Assembly (NCBI RefSeq): GCF_050908845.1
Contig: NZ_CP194171.1
Coordinates: forward strand, 3,100,001-3,164,000
Direction: 5' to 3'
From: Marinobacterium_D sp050908845
GTDB lineage: Bacteria > Pseudomonadota > Gammaproteobacteria > Pseudomonadales > Balneatricaceae
Length of the DNA stretch: 64,000 bases
How positions within the stretch are numbered: the stretch's first letter is position 1; the number at the start of each line of letters is the position of its first letter. The notes beneath the pieces were generated by a model. The model made no database searches, was not told the origin of the DNA, and saw only the letters and a list, made by a program, of their open reading frames with translations. The position numbers and the translations under genes were made by a program. Below are positions 35,739 through 43,984 of this stretch, in pieces.

Positions 35739-37049
35739 TTAGAAAGGCACTATCGCGATGACCTGCGCGTAAGTGTTCGTATCATCATTGCCCTGGGTGC
35801 TGGATGCAGAGTCCGGGGTGTAGAAGCCGATCAGCGGGCTGATGATCAGGTGATCATTCGCCACCCACTCGGCCCAGATATCAAGTTCCTGACCGTCGTT
35901 ATCACCGCTACCGCCTGCGGTATCGCTGAAGTTGAAGTAGCCGGCACCCACCGTCAGCAGTTCAGTCGGGTTAGCTTTGACACCGAGGTAGTGAACATCG
36001 GAATCGGTGCCGAAAGGACCTGCGTAGTTAGCTGCCACTTCCCCCTGGAACCAGGTGCCGTAACCGCGATTAAAGCCGAAGAACAGCGGGTCATAACCTG
36101 CGTCATAGCTGGTGTAGCGGTAGTTCACGCTGGGTGACCAGGGCAAACCTGTGAAAGTCCAGCCAGCTTCGCCATACCAGGCGTTGGCATCCGCGCTGCT
36201 GTCACCCTGGGATTGATCCACATATTCGGCGGACAGGAACAGGTTCTCGACACCCGCGTTACCCTGGTAACGCAGACTGGTGGTCTTCTGGCCGTCGCGG
36301 CCTGCGTAACCCATGAAAGCCGCTTCGTTGTCATCGACATCGAGGCCCTTCAGGTGCATCAGCGCGAAGGTTCCCTTGTCGGTCACGTACTCCAGGTTGA
36401 TACCGGCCATCTCGACACTGGCCTGGGCCGGGTTATCAGACTCGAACCAGAACAGATCGGAGCGCAGGCCGCTGTCGCCGCCCACACGCAGCACGGCGGT
36501 TTTGTCAAACGCCTTGCGAGCCGCCAGCCAGTAGGCACCGCCACGGTCGGCACTGAAGTTGGGGGCGATACCGTCGAGCCCTTCACCCAGGTTCAGGGCA
36601 TCGCCGTTGAGAATGAAGCCGTCACCGATGGTGAGGTTCTGAGAACCTGCCGAGAGCTCGAACAGGTCGTTTCGGTAGCCGATGTAAAGATCTTCGATCT
36701 CTGTATCGCGTTCGGCACCGGTCGTAAAACCAGCCGCATCGCCATCGCCCCAGGTGCCGGATGTGAGGGCGTTGACCGCACCAAACAGCTCCCCTTCACC
36801 CAGCGCGCTTTTTCCAGACAGGCCGTATTTCACATAGCCCTCGGTCCAGGACGGGCTGGAGGCCTGACTGGGGGTCTGGGCGTAGCTTTCATCGCTGCTG
36901 AAGTAGCCGGCAACGGCTTCGATATCGAGGTTGAGCTCTTTGCCCTTCTCGCTGTAAAGGTTGTAAGCGGATGCCGGCATAGCGATGGCGGTAGCAACGG
37001 CCGTCGCCAGCAGGGCTCCGGAAGTACGATTGAAAATTCTGTTCTTCAT
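35739..37049 (-). CDS. outer-membrane beta-barrel porin
   Basis: 436 aa. Signal peptide (MKNRIFNRTSGALLATAVAT ... PASA-Y). The mature part is rich in alternating Gly/aromatic strands and Asp/Gly turns (AGYFNFSDTAGGSG, GYGTWFQGEVAANY) and ends in a terminal Phe (IVPF), the outer-membrane assembly signal. It resembles alginate-export-like porins. Given a decamer array shared with qhpA and the next gene being an aldehyde dehydrogenase, it likely admits the amine or aromatic substrate; this is inferred. Confidence 0.75.
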   Translation of the reverse strand: MKNRIFNRTSGALLATAVATAIAMPASAYNLYSEKGKELNLDIEAVAGYFSSDESYAQTPSQASSPSWTEGYVKYGLSGKSALGEGELFGAVNALTSGTWGDGDAAGFTTGAERDTEIEDLYIGYRNDLFELSAGSQNLTIGDGFILNGDALNLGEGLDGIAPNFSADRGGAYWLAARKAFDKTAVLRVGGDSGLRSDLFWFESDNPAQASVEMAGINLEYVTDKGTFALMHLKGLDVDDNEAAFMGYAGRDGQKTTSLRYQGNAGVENLFLSAEYVDQSQGDSSADANAWYGEAGWTFTGLPWSPSVNYRYTSYDAGYDPLFFGFNRGYGTWFQGEVAANYAGPFGTDSDVHYLGVKANPTELLTVGAGYFNFSDTAGGSGDNDGQELDIWAEWVANDHLIISPLIGFYTPDSASSTQGNDDTNTYAQVIAIVPF

Positions 37050-37166
37050 TGACCTTATCCCTTCAAACGGACCGGCAGCGGCGGGCTGCCGTCACGCACT
37101 CGGTTATCTGCAACAGGTCGAAGAGTAGAGTGCCGCTGTAAACCAGGTTCAGCGTTTACGTAGTGC

Positions 37167-37196
37167 TTTGTGTGAAGATGTAACAGGGTGTAACAG
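37167..37196 (-). promoter_or_regulatory. tor-box-like decamer array upstream of the porin gene
   Basis: Read on the minus strand: CTGTTACACC, then CTGTTACATC, then TTCACACAAA, in tandem without spacing, ending 117 bp before the porin ATG. A 10-bp direct-repeat period is what OmpR/TorR-type dimers bind in tandem, and E. coli tor boxes are recalled as CTGTTCATAT. The same array is found upstream of qhpA. Confidence 0.7.
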
Positions 37197-37205
37197 TCCT
37201 AGGCC

Positions 37206-38552
37206 TTAGGACTGCGTTTGGCCCCGCGTCGGGATCCAGTTCTGCTGCTCGAACCATCGCTCCAGTGCTACTGCATGCTCCGGCCCCACCTGCTCGGCCA
37301 GAACCTCCGCTGCTCTGCGCCCGGGGACTGCCCGAACAGCGTCCAGCAGAGGCGCCAGCTGCAGGCCATTGAGATGCCAGACTCCCAGCGGCTGGTCCGG
37401 TGTGATGACCACCTCCGCTTCTATAATAAGGCCGTTCTCTACCACCGGCCGCAAACCGGTACTAACCTGGTCTGGCACTACCTGCGCGTGGAGCGGCTGA
37501 TCGTCGGGCCAGTGTCGCCGACTCGCCCAGAATGGCTGATCGGGCCAGAGGGGGTCCTGGGCATAGAAATCCCGCCCGATACGTGCAAAACGATAAAAGA
37601 GTCCGTCGATACGCGCTTCATGGAACTGCCGCGCCAGCGCTCTGCGCTCCGGGTGGCGCAGCAGGGTATTGATCACGGCCGGTGCCTGCAGCGCAGAAGA
37701 CAGCGCCTGAAAGATGCCGTTTCCGGACAGGGGGTCCACCGCCATGGCTGCATCGCCAACGCGAAGCCAGTTATCACCGGCACTGCGCTCGCAGAGGATC
37801 GGCGTGCTGATACGGCCCTGAACCTCACCGACCGGTCGGGCATCGCGGATGTAAGGCTGCGCTTGTGCCAGGCCTTCGAAGCGTTTTTGACACCAACCGG
37901 AAAGCGCCTGTTTCGGTGGCAGGTCAGTGCTGCCAACATCCAGCGTCAACTGCAGGTAACGGCGTCCATCCGCCCGCTTTGCCATCCAGGCCCAGCCATC
38001 GGCAAAGTTTTCCACCGCCGAGCAGGCATCCCCAGTCGGACCCTGCCAATACTGCAGCAGCGATAGGGTCTCGGCGCCTTTGACGCGGTGCAGCCCGGAC
38101 GCAGGCGCTGCACGTCCCCGGGCTTCAACCACGAAATCCGCCATCAGCACACACTTCTCACCGTTCTCGAGAATCAACTCCACGCGATGTCCACTCGCCC
38201 CGGCCTGCCAGCTGACTACTCTCCCCTCCAGGATCTCGATACCCTGGGCGCGCATATCCTCCACCAGTCCCTGGTCGAAAGCCTGGCGGGCAACCAGGCG
38301 TTCGGTGTTGGCAGCACTCGTCTGCCCGTTCCAGGTTACCTGTCGCGGAGAGGGTGGCGCCAAGGCCGAGAGAGCTCGCTCGAATCCCGCATGCTTCATC
38401 CCTTCGACCACCCTGTCGGAGACACCCTCCACCGCATCAAACGGTCGCGAAGATGCCACCACGCACACCGGGTAGCCGAAGCGCCGCAAGCCCAACGCCA
38501 CCGCCGCTCCGGCCGGTCCACCGCCGAGAATTACGACCCGCTTATCGCTCAT
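37206..38552 (-). CDS. qhpG: QhpG, FAD-dependent monooxygenase of CTQ formation
   Basis: 448 aa flavoprotein. N-terminal FAD loop VVILGGGPAGAAVALGLRRF; second motif WLRVGDAAMAVDPLSGNGIF, as in tryptophan-halogenase-like monooxygenases. In the known qhp system QhpG dihydroxylates the Trp of the cross-linked gamma subunit, leading to cysteine tryptophylquinone. It overlaps qhpE by 11 bp and is the last gene of the operon. Confidence 0.88.
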   Translation of the reverse strand: MSDKRVVILGGGPAGAAVALGLRRFGYPVCVVASSRPFDAVEGVSDRVVEGMKHAGFERALSALAPPSPRQVTWNGQTSAANTERLVARQAFDQGLVEDMRAQGIEILEGRVVSWQAGASGHRVELILENGEKCVLMADFVVEARGRAAPASGLHRVKGAETLSLLQYWQGPTGDACSAVENFADGWAWMAKRADGRRYLQLTLDVGSTDLPPKQALSGWCQKRFEGLAQAQPYIRDARPVGEVQGRISTPILCERSAGDNWLRVGDAAMAVDPLSGNGIFQALSSALQAPAVINTLLRHPERRALARQFHEARIDGLFYRFARIGRDFYAQDPLWPDQPFWASRRHWPDDQPLHAQVVPDQVSTGLRPVVENGLIIEAEVVITPDQPLGVWHLNGLQLAPLLDAVRAVPGRRAAEVLAEQVGPEHAVALERWFEQQNWIPTRGQTQS

Positions 38553-39225
38553 CCGCCCCTCGTCTTTCAGGCCCCTGGTAAACCGCCTGCTCGATCAGCC
38601 AGGCGCGCGCTGCACTGAGGCGAGGTCGATCAGTCTGTATCAGGTATCTGCCCAGATGACCGCTCATGTGCGCACAGCCCAGACTGGCACCGGAATAGTC
38701 CCGGTTTTCATCAACAGGCAGAACGCAGCCGCCGAAATCGGCGAACGCGGTTTCCAGATGGGCGATTTCATCGCGACCACAACGGGCATCACCGGTCATA
38801 CGGAACACGCCTGGATAGGCGGAGGGATAGACCGCATCGCCCCGGGCGGGCGCGGAGGCGCTGACCAACACACCCCGTTTCAAAGCACGATGGCAGGCGT
38901 CCCGCAAAGGCGCTCTGTCGTACCGCAAACCGAGACTCAGGTTGATCAGGTTCACCTCCTGCTCGACCAGCCAGTCGATGGCTGCGGCCACCTGGGTCGC
39001 GGTGGTCGCCAATCGTTCCATGAACACCTGCGCGGAGAATATTTCGGCCTCGGGAAGCATGTGGTGAATCACCTCCGCCACCCGGGTACCGTGACCCAGA
39101 TGGTCCGGATCCGCCTCCGCCTGCCACAGGGCTGCGTCACGAATCACAAAGGCGGCATCGTACCCGGCTCGCGGCTCAGGTACACCCGAGTCGACCACAC
39201 CGATACGCAATTGCTCAGGACGCAC
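38542..39225 (-). CDS. qhpE: QhpE, subtilisin-like leader protease
   Basis: 227 aa compact S8-type protease. Catalytic Asp in IGVVDSGVP, His in HLGHGTRVAEVI, Ser in YSGASLGCAHMSG. No signal peptide, so it acts in the cytoplasm, as expected for removal of the QhpC leader after cross-linking. It overlaps both qhpF and qhpG by 11 bp. Confidence 0.9.
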   Translation of the reverse strand: MRPEQLRIGVVDSGVPEPRAGYDAAFVIRDAALWQAEADPDHLGHGTRVAEVIHHMLPEAEIFSAQVFMERLATTATQVAAAIDWLVEQEVNLINLSLGLRYDRAPLRDACHRALKRGVLVSASAPARGDAVYPSAYPGVFRMTGDARCGRDEIAHLETAFADFGGCVLPVDENRDYSGASLGCAHMSGHLGRYLIQTDRPRLSAARAWLIEQAVYQGPERRGADER

Positions 39226-40954
39226 GCTCCCCCCCTGTCATTTCCGCTGGGATTTCTTTGAGTTGGCCATTTTGCAGCAGCAGCCGCAGATCCGCATTGG
39301 CCAGGGTGGATGGCCGATGACTGATCAGAATCCTGGTATGTCCGGCAAACAGGCGGTCCACCGCGGCGATCACCTGCTGTTCGGTTTCTTCATCCACCGC
39401 CGAGGTAGCCTCATCCAGTACCAGAATGGCGGGCTGCTGCAGCAGTGCCCGGGCGATGGCGATACGCTGTTTCTGTCCGCCGGAGAGTTGCTGACCACGC
39501 TCCCCAAGCGGCGTATCCAGCCCCTGGGGCAGCCGCTCGATCAACTCCTCCAGCCGCGCGTCGCAGGCCGCTTTAAGCACCTGTTCGTCGCTGGCGCCGG
39601 GGCGGGCGTAACGCAGGTTGTCGGCCAGCGAGCCACGAAACAGGGTGATTTCCTGAGACACCACCGCTATGCAGCGTCGCAGGTCGCCCAGTTTCAGCTG
39701 GCTGATATCGACGCCATCCAGCAGGATACGCCCCGCCTGGGGGTCGTAATGCCGCTGCAACAGGTCAATCAGCGTCGACTTGCCGACACCGGAGGCCCCG
39801 GCCAGCGCTATTTTCCTGCCCGCCGGCAACGAGACGTTGATATCGTCCAGCACAGGCGCCCTGCCCTCGTAGGCAAAGCTCAGCTGCTCCAGTGTAAGCG
39901 CGCCATTCAATGGCGCCGGCAGGCTCGCAGCTTCCAGCGGGGACTCGATCTCCACCGGCGCCAGACGCAGTTCACTGACCCGGTTAAGGCTCACACTCAT
40001 ACGCTGGATTGCCACATACAGGCCAAGCAGGCTGTTTACGGGGCCGGTGGCCATGCCCAAGTAAGTGGAAAAGGCGATCAGGGAACCCAGTTGCCACTGT
40101 CCCTGAATCACCCACCATCCGCCGATGAGGAAGGCGGCGGCACGGGTCAGCGAGGTCAGGGTTCCGGGGATGGCATGAGTAAAAAACTCGGTCACCTGGA
40201 GCCTGAGCAGCTGCGTAAGGTAGTTACCGTTAAGGCCATCCAGGCGTTGCCGCTCGCGCGTCTCCTGCCCGGTGGACTGGATAAACTTGATCGCCGGCAG
40301 CGTCTCCACCAGGAAGCTGGAGATATCCGCCGAGCGCTCGCGCATCTCCCGGGTCCGCTGCTCTACCTTGCGCCGCATCCAACGCAGCCAGAGCACCTCC
40401 AACGGAAGCATCACGGCCACCAACAGGGACAACTTCCAGGACAGGGTAATTAACAGGACCAACGCACCGATCAGGCCGATAACGCTGCTAACAGCAGAGA
40501 ACAGGCTGTCCACGGCGAAACGCTGGATCGCTGCCACATCGCCATCGATACGCGAAAGCAGATCGCCAACCCGGCGCTGCCCAAAAAACGCCGGCGATAG
40601 CCGCTGCAGATGTGCATAGAGATCGGTGCGCAGGGCAAACAGAATCCGCCCGGACAGGCGCGTATGCAGGTAACGGTTGACGCCGGCCAACACGGTACCC
40701 ATCACGCCGACCAGCACCATGGCGATGCAAAGCTCGATCAGTACGGTGTAGTCCCCGGCCAGCAGCCCCTCGTCTATCAGCAGCTTGGTGAGCCAGGGCT
40801 GCAGCAGTACCAAAGCGGAGGCCGCCAGCGATAGCAACAGCAGACCGCCGATCGCCCCCCGCTGCGGCCTGACAAAGCTGTACAGCCAGTTGAAGCCGGC
40901 CTCCAGTTGGGAACGGTCGGGAGCATGTATGGCGCGCACCAGCCATTTGAGCAT
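39215..40954 (-). CDS. qhpF: QhpF, ABC transporter (membrane and ATPase fused)
   Basis: 579 aa exporter half-transporter. About six helices in residues 30-300, then an ATPase: Walker A ALAGASGVGKSTLID, signature QLSGGQKQRIAIARAL, Walker B ILVLDEATSAVDEETEQQ, H-loop ILISHRPSTL. Expected to export the processed gamma subunit to the periplasm. ATG 40954 is chosen: AGGAGG is 8 bases upstream; the frame is open 24 codons earlier without a site. Confidence 0.9.
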   Translation of the reverse strand: MLKWLVRAIHAPDRSQLEAGFNWLYSFVRPQRGAIGGLLLLSLAASALVLLQPWLTKLLIDEGLLAGDYTVLIELCIAMVLVGVMGTVLAGVNRYLHTRLSGRILFALRTDLYAHLQRLSPAFFGQRRVGDLLSRIDGDVAAIQRFAVDSLFSAVSSVIGLIGALVLLITLSWKLSLLVAVMLPLEVLWLRWMRRKVEQRTREMRERSADISSFLVETLPAIKFIQSTGQETRERQRLDGLNGNYLTQLLRLQVTEFFTHAIPGTLTSLTRAAAFLIGGWWVIQGQWQLGSLIAFSTYLGMATGPVNSLLGLYVAIQRMSVSLNRVSELRLAPVEIESPLEAASLPAPLNGALTLEQLSFAYEGRAPVLDDINVSLPAGRKIALAGASGVGKSTLIDLLQRHYDPQAGRILLDGVDISQLKLGDLRRCIAVVSQEITLFRGSLADNLRYARPGASDEQVLKAACDARLEELIERLPQGLDTPLGERGQQLSGGQKQRIAIARALLQQPAILVLDEATSAVDEETEQQVIAAVDRLFAGHTRILISHRPSTLANADLRLLLQNGQLKEIPAEMTGGERAS

Positions 40955-40970
40955 CAGGCTAACCTCCTGC

Positions 40971-41009
40971 CAAAAACAAAACGGGAGAGCCGCTGGCGAC
41001 CCTCCCGTT
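40971..41009 (-). terminator. intercistronic terminator between qhpB and qhpF
   Basis: Minus strand: stem AACGGGAG / CTCCCGTT with a 14-nt loop, followed by TTGTTTTT. It would lower expression of the maturation genes qhpFEG below that of the structural genes. It lies right before the qhpF ribosome site. Confidence 0.75.
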
Positions 41010-41043
41010 GGCTGCATCCAGTCCAAGACCTGCGCTGAGCAGA

Positions 41044-42156
41044 TCAGTCGCGGATGGTCGCTACCCGCAGATCTGCAGTGGACATATCACCGGTAAGTTT
41101 GATCGAGCCGATCTTCTCCAGTGTCTCGGCGTCATGAACCGAGATATCACTGCTGGTGCCGCCTACATAGATCGTCTCGCCATCGGCCGAGATGTTCAGC
41201 GCATAGTAGGTATGCGGCATCTGATGCACGGCGAGGGTTTCTTTCTTGCTGATGTCGTGCTTCGACAGGGTATTGAAAGCGCCATAGAGAATATTCGGGT
41301 CATGCGGATCGGAGATGAAGTTGAAGATGATGAACTCAAACGGGATCATCTCCATCCGTTCGGCCTCACCGGTCTCCAGATTTACACGGCTCATGCCCCA
41401 CCACCAGTCCGCGGTCTCGAAGTTCCACTCTTCCGAATCAAACTTCGCGGTAACGTACGGCATGATGTACTCGTTACTCTGCTCTCCCTGACTGTGCATC
41501 GCGAAGGCATCGGGTGGCAACCACAACGGACCCTTTTCCCAATTCTGCAGCGGCGTCACCATGCGAATTTCACCAGTATGCGGATTGATCGCCTTGACGT
41601 CGGCCCCGCCGAGGATAACCTCCCCCTGGGCCGTGGTCGCAATCTTGGTGATACGGCGGTCTACCGGGTAGGTACGCACCGGCTTGGCACCGACTCCATC
41701 GGCGATGCTGAATACTGCCAGGCGCGGCTGTTCCACGGTGAAATGATCACGCTTGAGACCGAAGGGGTTCTGAACGGTATACAACTCAGTACCGTCCGGG
41801 CTCACAGCGACCGACTGGAAAGACTTAACTTTCAGGGTCGGCGTGGACTGGGCGGCGTGGAAGGTAATATCGCAGGTACGGATATCGAAGCCGTACACAT
41901 CTTCCATACCGTTGCTGAGCACATAGGCCACCTTGCCATCCGGCGCCAGCGCAATGGAGCCTGAGCCGAAGTTGCCGGGGATCTCACAACGGCGCTCGAC
42001 CTGGTTGGTTTCCATGTCAATCACCTGCAGGTGGCCCGGACGGGTTACCGTCACCAGGTACTCCTGGTCGGCGGATGCCGCCGAAGACAGACCCAGACCG
42101 GCAACAAGGGAGCCGGCCAGGGCAGCGGATTTGAATATTTCAGTCACTTTCATCAT
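41044..42156 (-). CDS. qhpB: quinohemoprotein amine dehydrogenase beta subunit
   Basis: 370 aa. Signal peptide (residues 1-29, ending SSAASA-DQ). Mature protein is a seven-bladed beta-propeller of YVTN type: LQVIDMETNQVERRCEIPGN, ALAPDGKVAYVLSNG, VAVSPDGTELYTVQN, ISADGETIYVGGTSSD. In the known enzyme it packs against the alpha and gamma subunits in the periplasm. GGGAG upstream; a second ATG follows at once and may be the true start. Confidence 0.93.
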   Translation of the reverse strand: MMKVTEIFKSAALAGSLVAGLGLSSAASADQEYLVTVTRPGHLQVIDMETNQVERRCEIPGNFGSGSIALAPDGKVAYVLSNGMEDVYGFDIRTCDITFHAAQSTPTLKVKSFQSVAVSPDGTELYTVQNPFGLKRDHFTVEQPRLAVFSIADGVGAKPVRTYPVDRRITKIATTAQGEVILGGADVKAINPHTGEIRMVTPLQNWEKGPLWLPPDAFAMHSQGEQSNEYIMPYVTAKFDSEEWNFETADWWWGMSRVNLETGEAERMEMIPFEFIIFNFISDPHDPNILYGAFNTLSKHDISKKETLAVHQMPHTYYALNISADGETIYVGGTSSDISVHDAETLEKIGSIKLTGDMSTADLRVATIRD

Positions 42157-42165
42157 CGGGCTCCC

Positions 42166-42489
42166 TTACTCGCCATCCTCGAAGATACCGTCCAGCTTGC
42201 GCCAGTCTTCATCCGCCTTTGCCACGTCCTTGTTCCAGTCCGGATAGGTGTTCATGGTGTCGGGCACCTGGGCCGGCCACCAGCAGGCGTCGGCGCAGCC
42301 GTAAAGGTCAGATTCCATCGGCTGACAGAGGGATCCGAGACCTCCGAAGGGGTCGAGCTCCCAACCCGGGTCAGTAGTAGCGGTACAGCCCACTACAGTC
42401 TGCATCGCCACGACATCTTCTACTTCTTCAGGGTTCACCGCCTGGTCGATGCGGTGTGCTTTCTTGTTCAGGGATTTCAAATGTTTCAT
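42166..42489 (-). CDS. qhpC: quinohemoprotein amine dehydrogenase gamma subunit (CTQ precursor)
   Basis: 107 aa precursor starting MKHLKSLNKKAHRIDQA. Taking a 28-residue leader (ending VEDVVA), the mature chain begins MQTVVGC and has Cys7/Glu16, Cys27/Asp33, Cys41/Asp49 and Cys37/Trp43. These are the positions recalled for the three Cys-to-Asp/Glu thioether links and the Cys-Trp quinone of the crystallised enzymes. No Sec signal, matching export by QhpF. GGAGGAG precedes the ATG, which sits 1 bp after the qhpD stop. Confidence 0.96.
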   Translation of the reverse strand: MKHLKSLNKKAHRIDQAVNPEEVEDVVAMQTVVGCTATTDPGWELDPFGGLGSLCQPMESDLYGCADACWWPAQVPDTMNTYPDWNKDVAKADEDWRKLDGIFEDGE

Positions 42490-42490
42490 T

Positions 42491-43921
42491 TCAGGCACTC
42501 CTCCTGGGAGATACATGTGCTTCAAAGAACCCGGGGTTCTCGAGCATGATCCGTGAGTACACCTCCACGCCGAAGTCGACCCAATCGCGCATCAGGTCGC
42601 AGTAGTGGTAAGAGGGGTGTGTCGGATCTCCATATTTGGCGTAACTTTCGTGGTAGCAGCCACCGGAACAGAGATTTCGGATACGGCAGGTTTCGCAGCC
42701 GGTATTGCTGCGGTCGAGACGCTTTTCAACAAACTCGGCCAGGCGCGGCTTGTCGATGCCGTGGGTGACATCGCCGAACAGCTCCATATCGGAACCGGTG
42801 AAGCGATGACAGAGGTTGAGACCGCCATCCTTATCCACCGCCAGCAGACCGAGTCCTGCACCGCAGGGCACCAGTTTCTTGTTGCCCTCGTACATGTCGG
42901 TGATCAGCTGATGCATGTTGCCGTAACCGAAGTTCTCGCCGCGCACCGCGTTCTCAAGATAGCGGCGACCAAGCCGCTTCATGCCGGCAAACACCTCGAC
43001 CAGCTCCTCCTCGGTCAGGTTGAACTCGGCAATATCGCCGGAGGTTACCGGACCAAAGCCGACTTCGAAGAACCCGAGCTCGCCCTGAAGGTGGTCGAAA
43101 ATCCGCTCAACATCGGTAATGCCGCGGGTCAGGGTGACCCGACAGCCCACCGGGCGAGAGCGATAGCGCGACAGCAACATCTCCACCTTGCGGCGGACCA
43201 CGTCATAGGTACCCTGACCGCCGACGGTGATGCGGTTCTTGTCGTGCATCGCCTTGGGACCATCCATGGAGATGGTCAGCCCGAAGCGATGGGCATCGAA
43301 CCAGTCCACCAGCTCTTCGGTCAGCAACGTCGCGTTGGTGGTCAGCGTGAAATCCACGCTGGCATCCAGGCCGGCAAAACGTTCCTCGCAATAGGCGACC
43401 ACGTCGCGGATCAACGGCATGTTCGAAAGCGGCTCACCGCCGAAGAAGACCACGTTGTAGGCAGGCTGATCCGGCGACTCCTTAAGCAGCATTTCCACCG
43501 CCTGGATCGCCGTGTCATAGCCCATCTTCTCCCCTTTCGACGGGGTCGTCAGGTCTTCCTTGTAACAGTAGGTGCAGCTCAGGTTGCAACCGGTGTTCAC
43601 GTTGAGCACCACGGTGTTCAGCGGGAACTTGTTGACCTCCTGCGGCTGCGGATTGATCCTCACCGCGGCCCCGGCCTCCGAGATCACTTCGAGGGTACGC
43701 AGTTCGTCCAGCACCTCGCTCACTTCCTGCTGTGAATAGCGTGCGCTCAGTGCCGCCAGATGCTCCGCGGATACCTGCTCGTGCCGGTCGAACAGCGCGA
43801 GCAGCTCCCGACCGAGATCATCGAGCTCAAAGATACTGCTGCTGGGAATGTGAAACAGCATCTGCCGGGTATCCACATCGACCCGATGCAGGTTCGGTTT
43901 CACCAGCGTCATGGCGCCCAT
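42491..43921 (-). CDS. qhpD: QhpD, radical SAM peptide cross-linking enzyme
   Basis: 476 aa. Radical SAM cluster Cys112, Cys116, Cys119 (CNLSCTYC). FFGGEPLSNMPLI follows. The C-terminal SPASM region binds auxiliary clusters (VPCGAG, NLCHRF, CETCRIRNLCSGGCYHE, YHYC). It makes the three thioether links in QhpC. An N-terminal part of about 90 residues may bind the leader. I start at ATG 43921, with GAGG 5 bases upstream, and not at the GTG two codons earlier. Confidence 0.95.
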   Translation of the reverse strand: MGAMTLVKPNLHRVDVDTRQMLFHIPSSSIFELDDLGRELLALFDRHEQVSAEHLAALSARYSQQEVSEVLDELRTLEVISEAGAAVRINPQPQEVNKFPLNTVVLNVNTGCNLSCTYCYKEDLTTPSKGEKMGYDTAIQAVEMLLKESPDQPAYNVVFFGGEPLSNMPLIRDVVAYCEERFAGLDASVDFTLTTNATLLTEELVDWFDAHRFGLTISMDGPKAMHDKNRITVGGQGTYDVVRRKVEMLLSRYRSRPVGCRVTLTRGITDVERIFDHLQGELGFFEVGFGPVTSGDIAEFNLTEEELVEVFAGMKRLGRRYLENAVRGENFGYGNMHQLITDMYEGNKKLVPCGAGLGLLAVDKDGGLNLCHRFTGSDMELFGDVTHGIDKPRLAEFVEKRLDRSNTGCETCRIRNLCSGGCYHESYAKYGDPTHPSYHYCDLMRDWVDFGVEVYSRIMLENPGFFEAHVSPRRSA

Positions 43922-43984
43922 ATTCACCTCGTCTTGTTCTGTTATGTGGCTACTTGTTTCTGCGTAGGTCGATCACTGATCGCC

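Noticed and set aside
39263..40453. Plus-strand open frame (396 codons)
   Set aside because: Antisense to the ABC transporter qhpF with all ATPase motifs; Gln/Arg-rich shadow.
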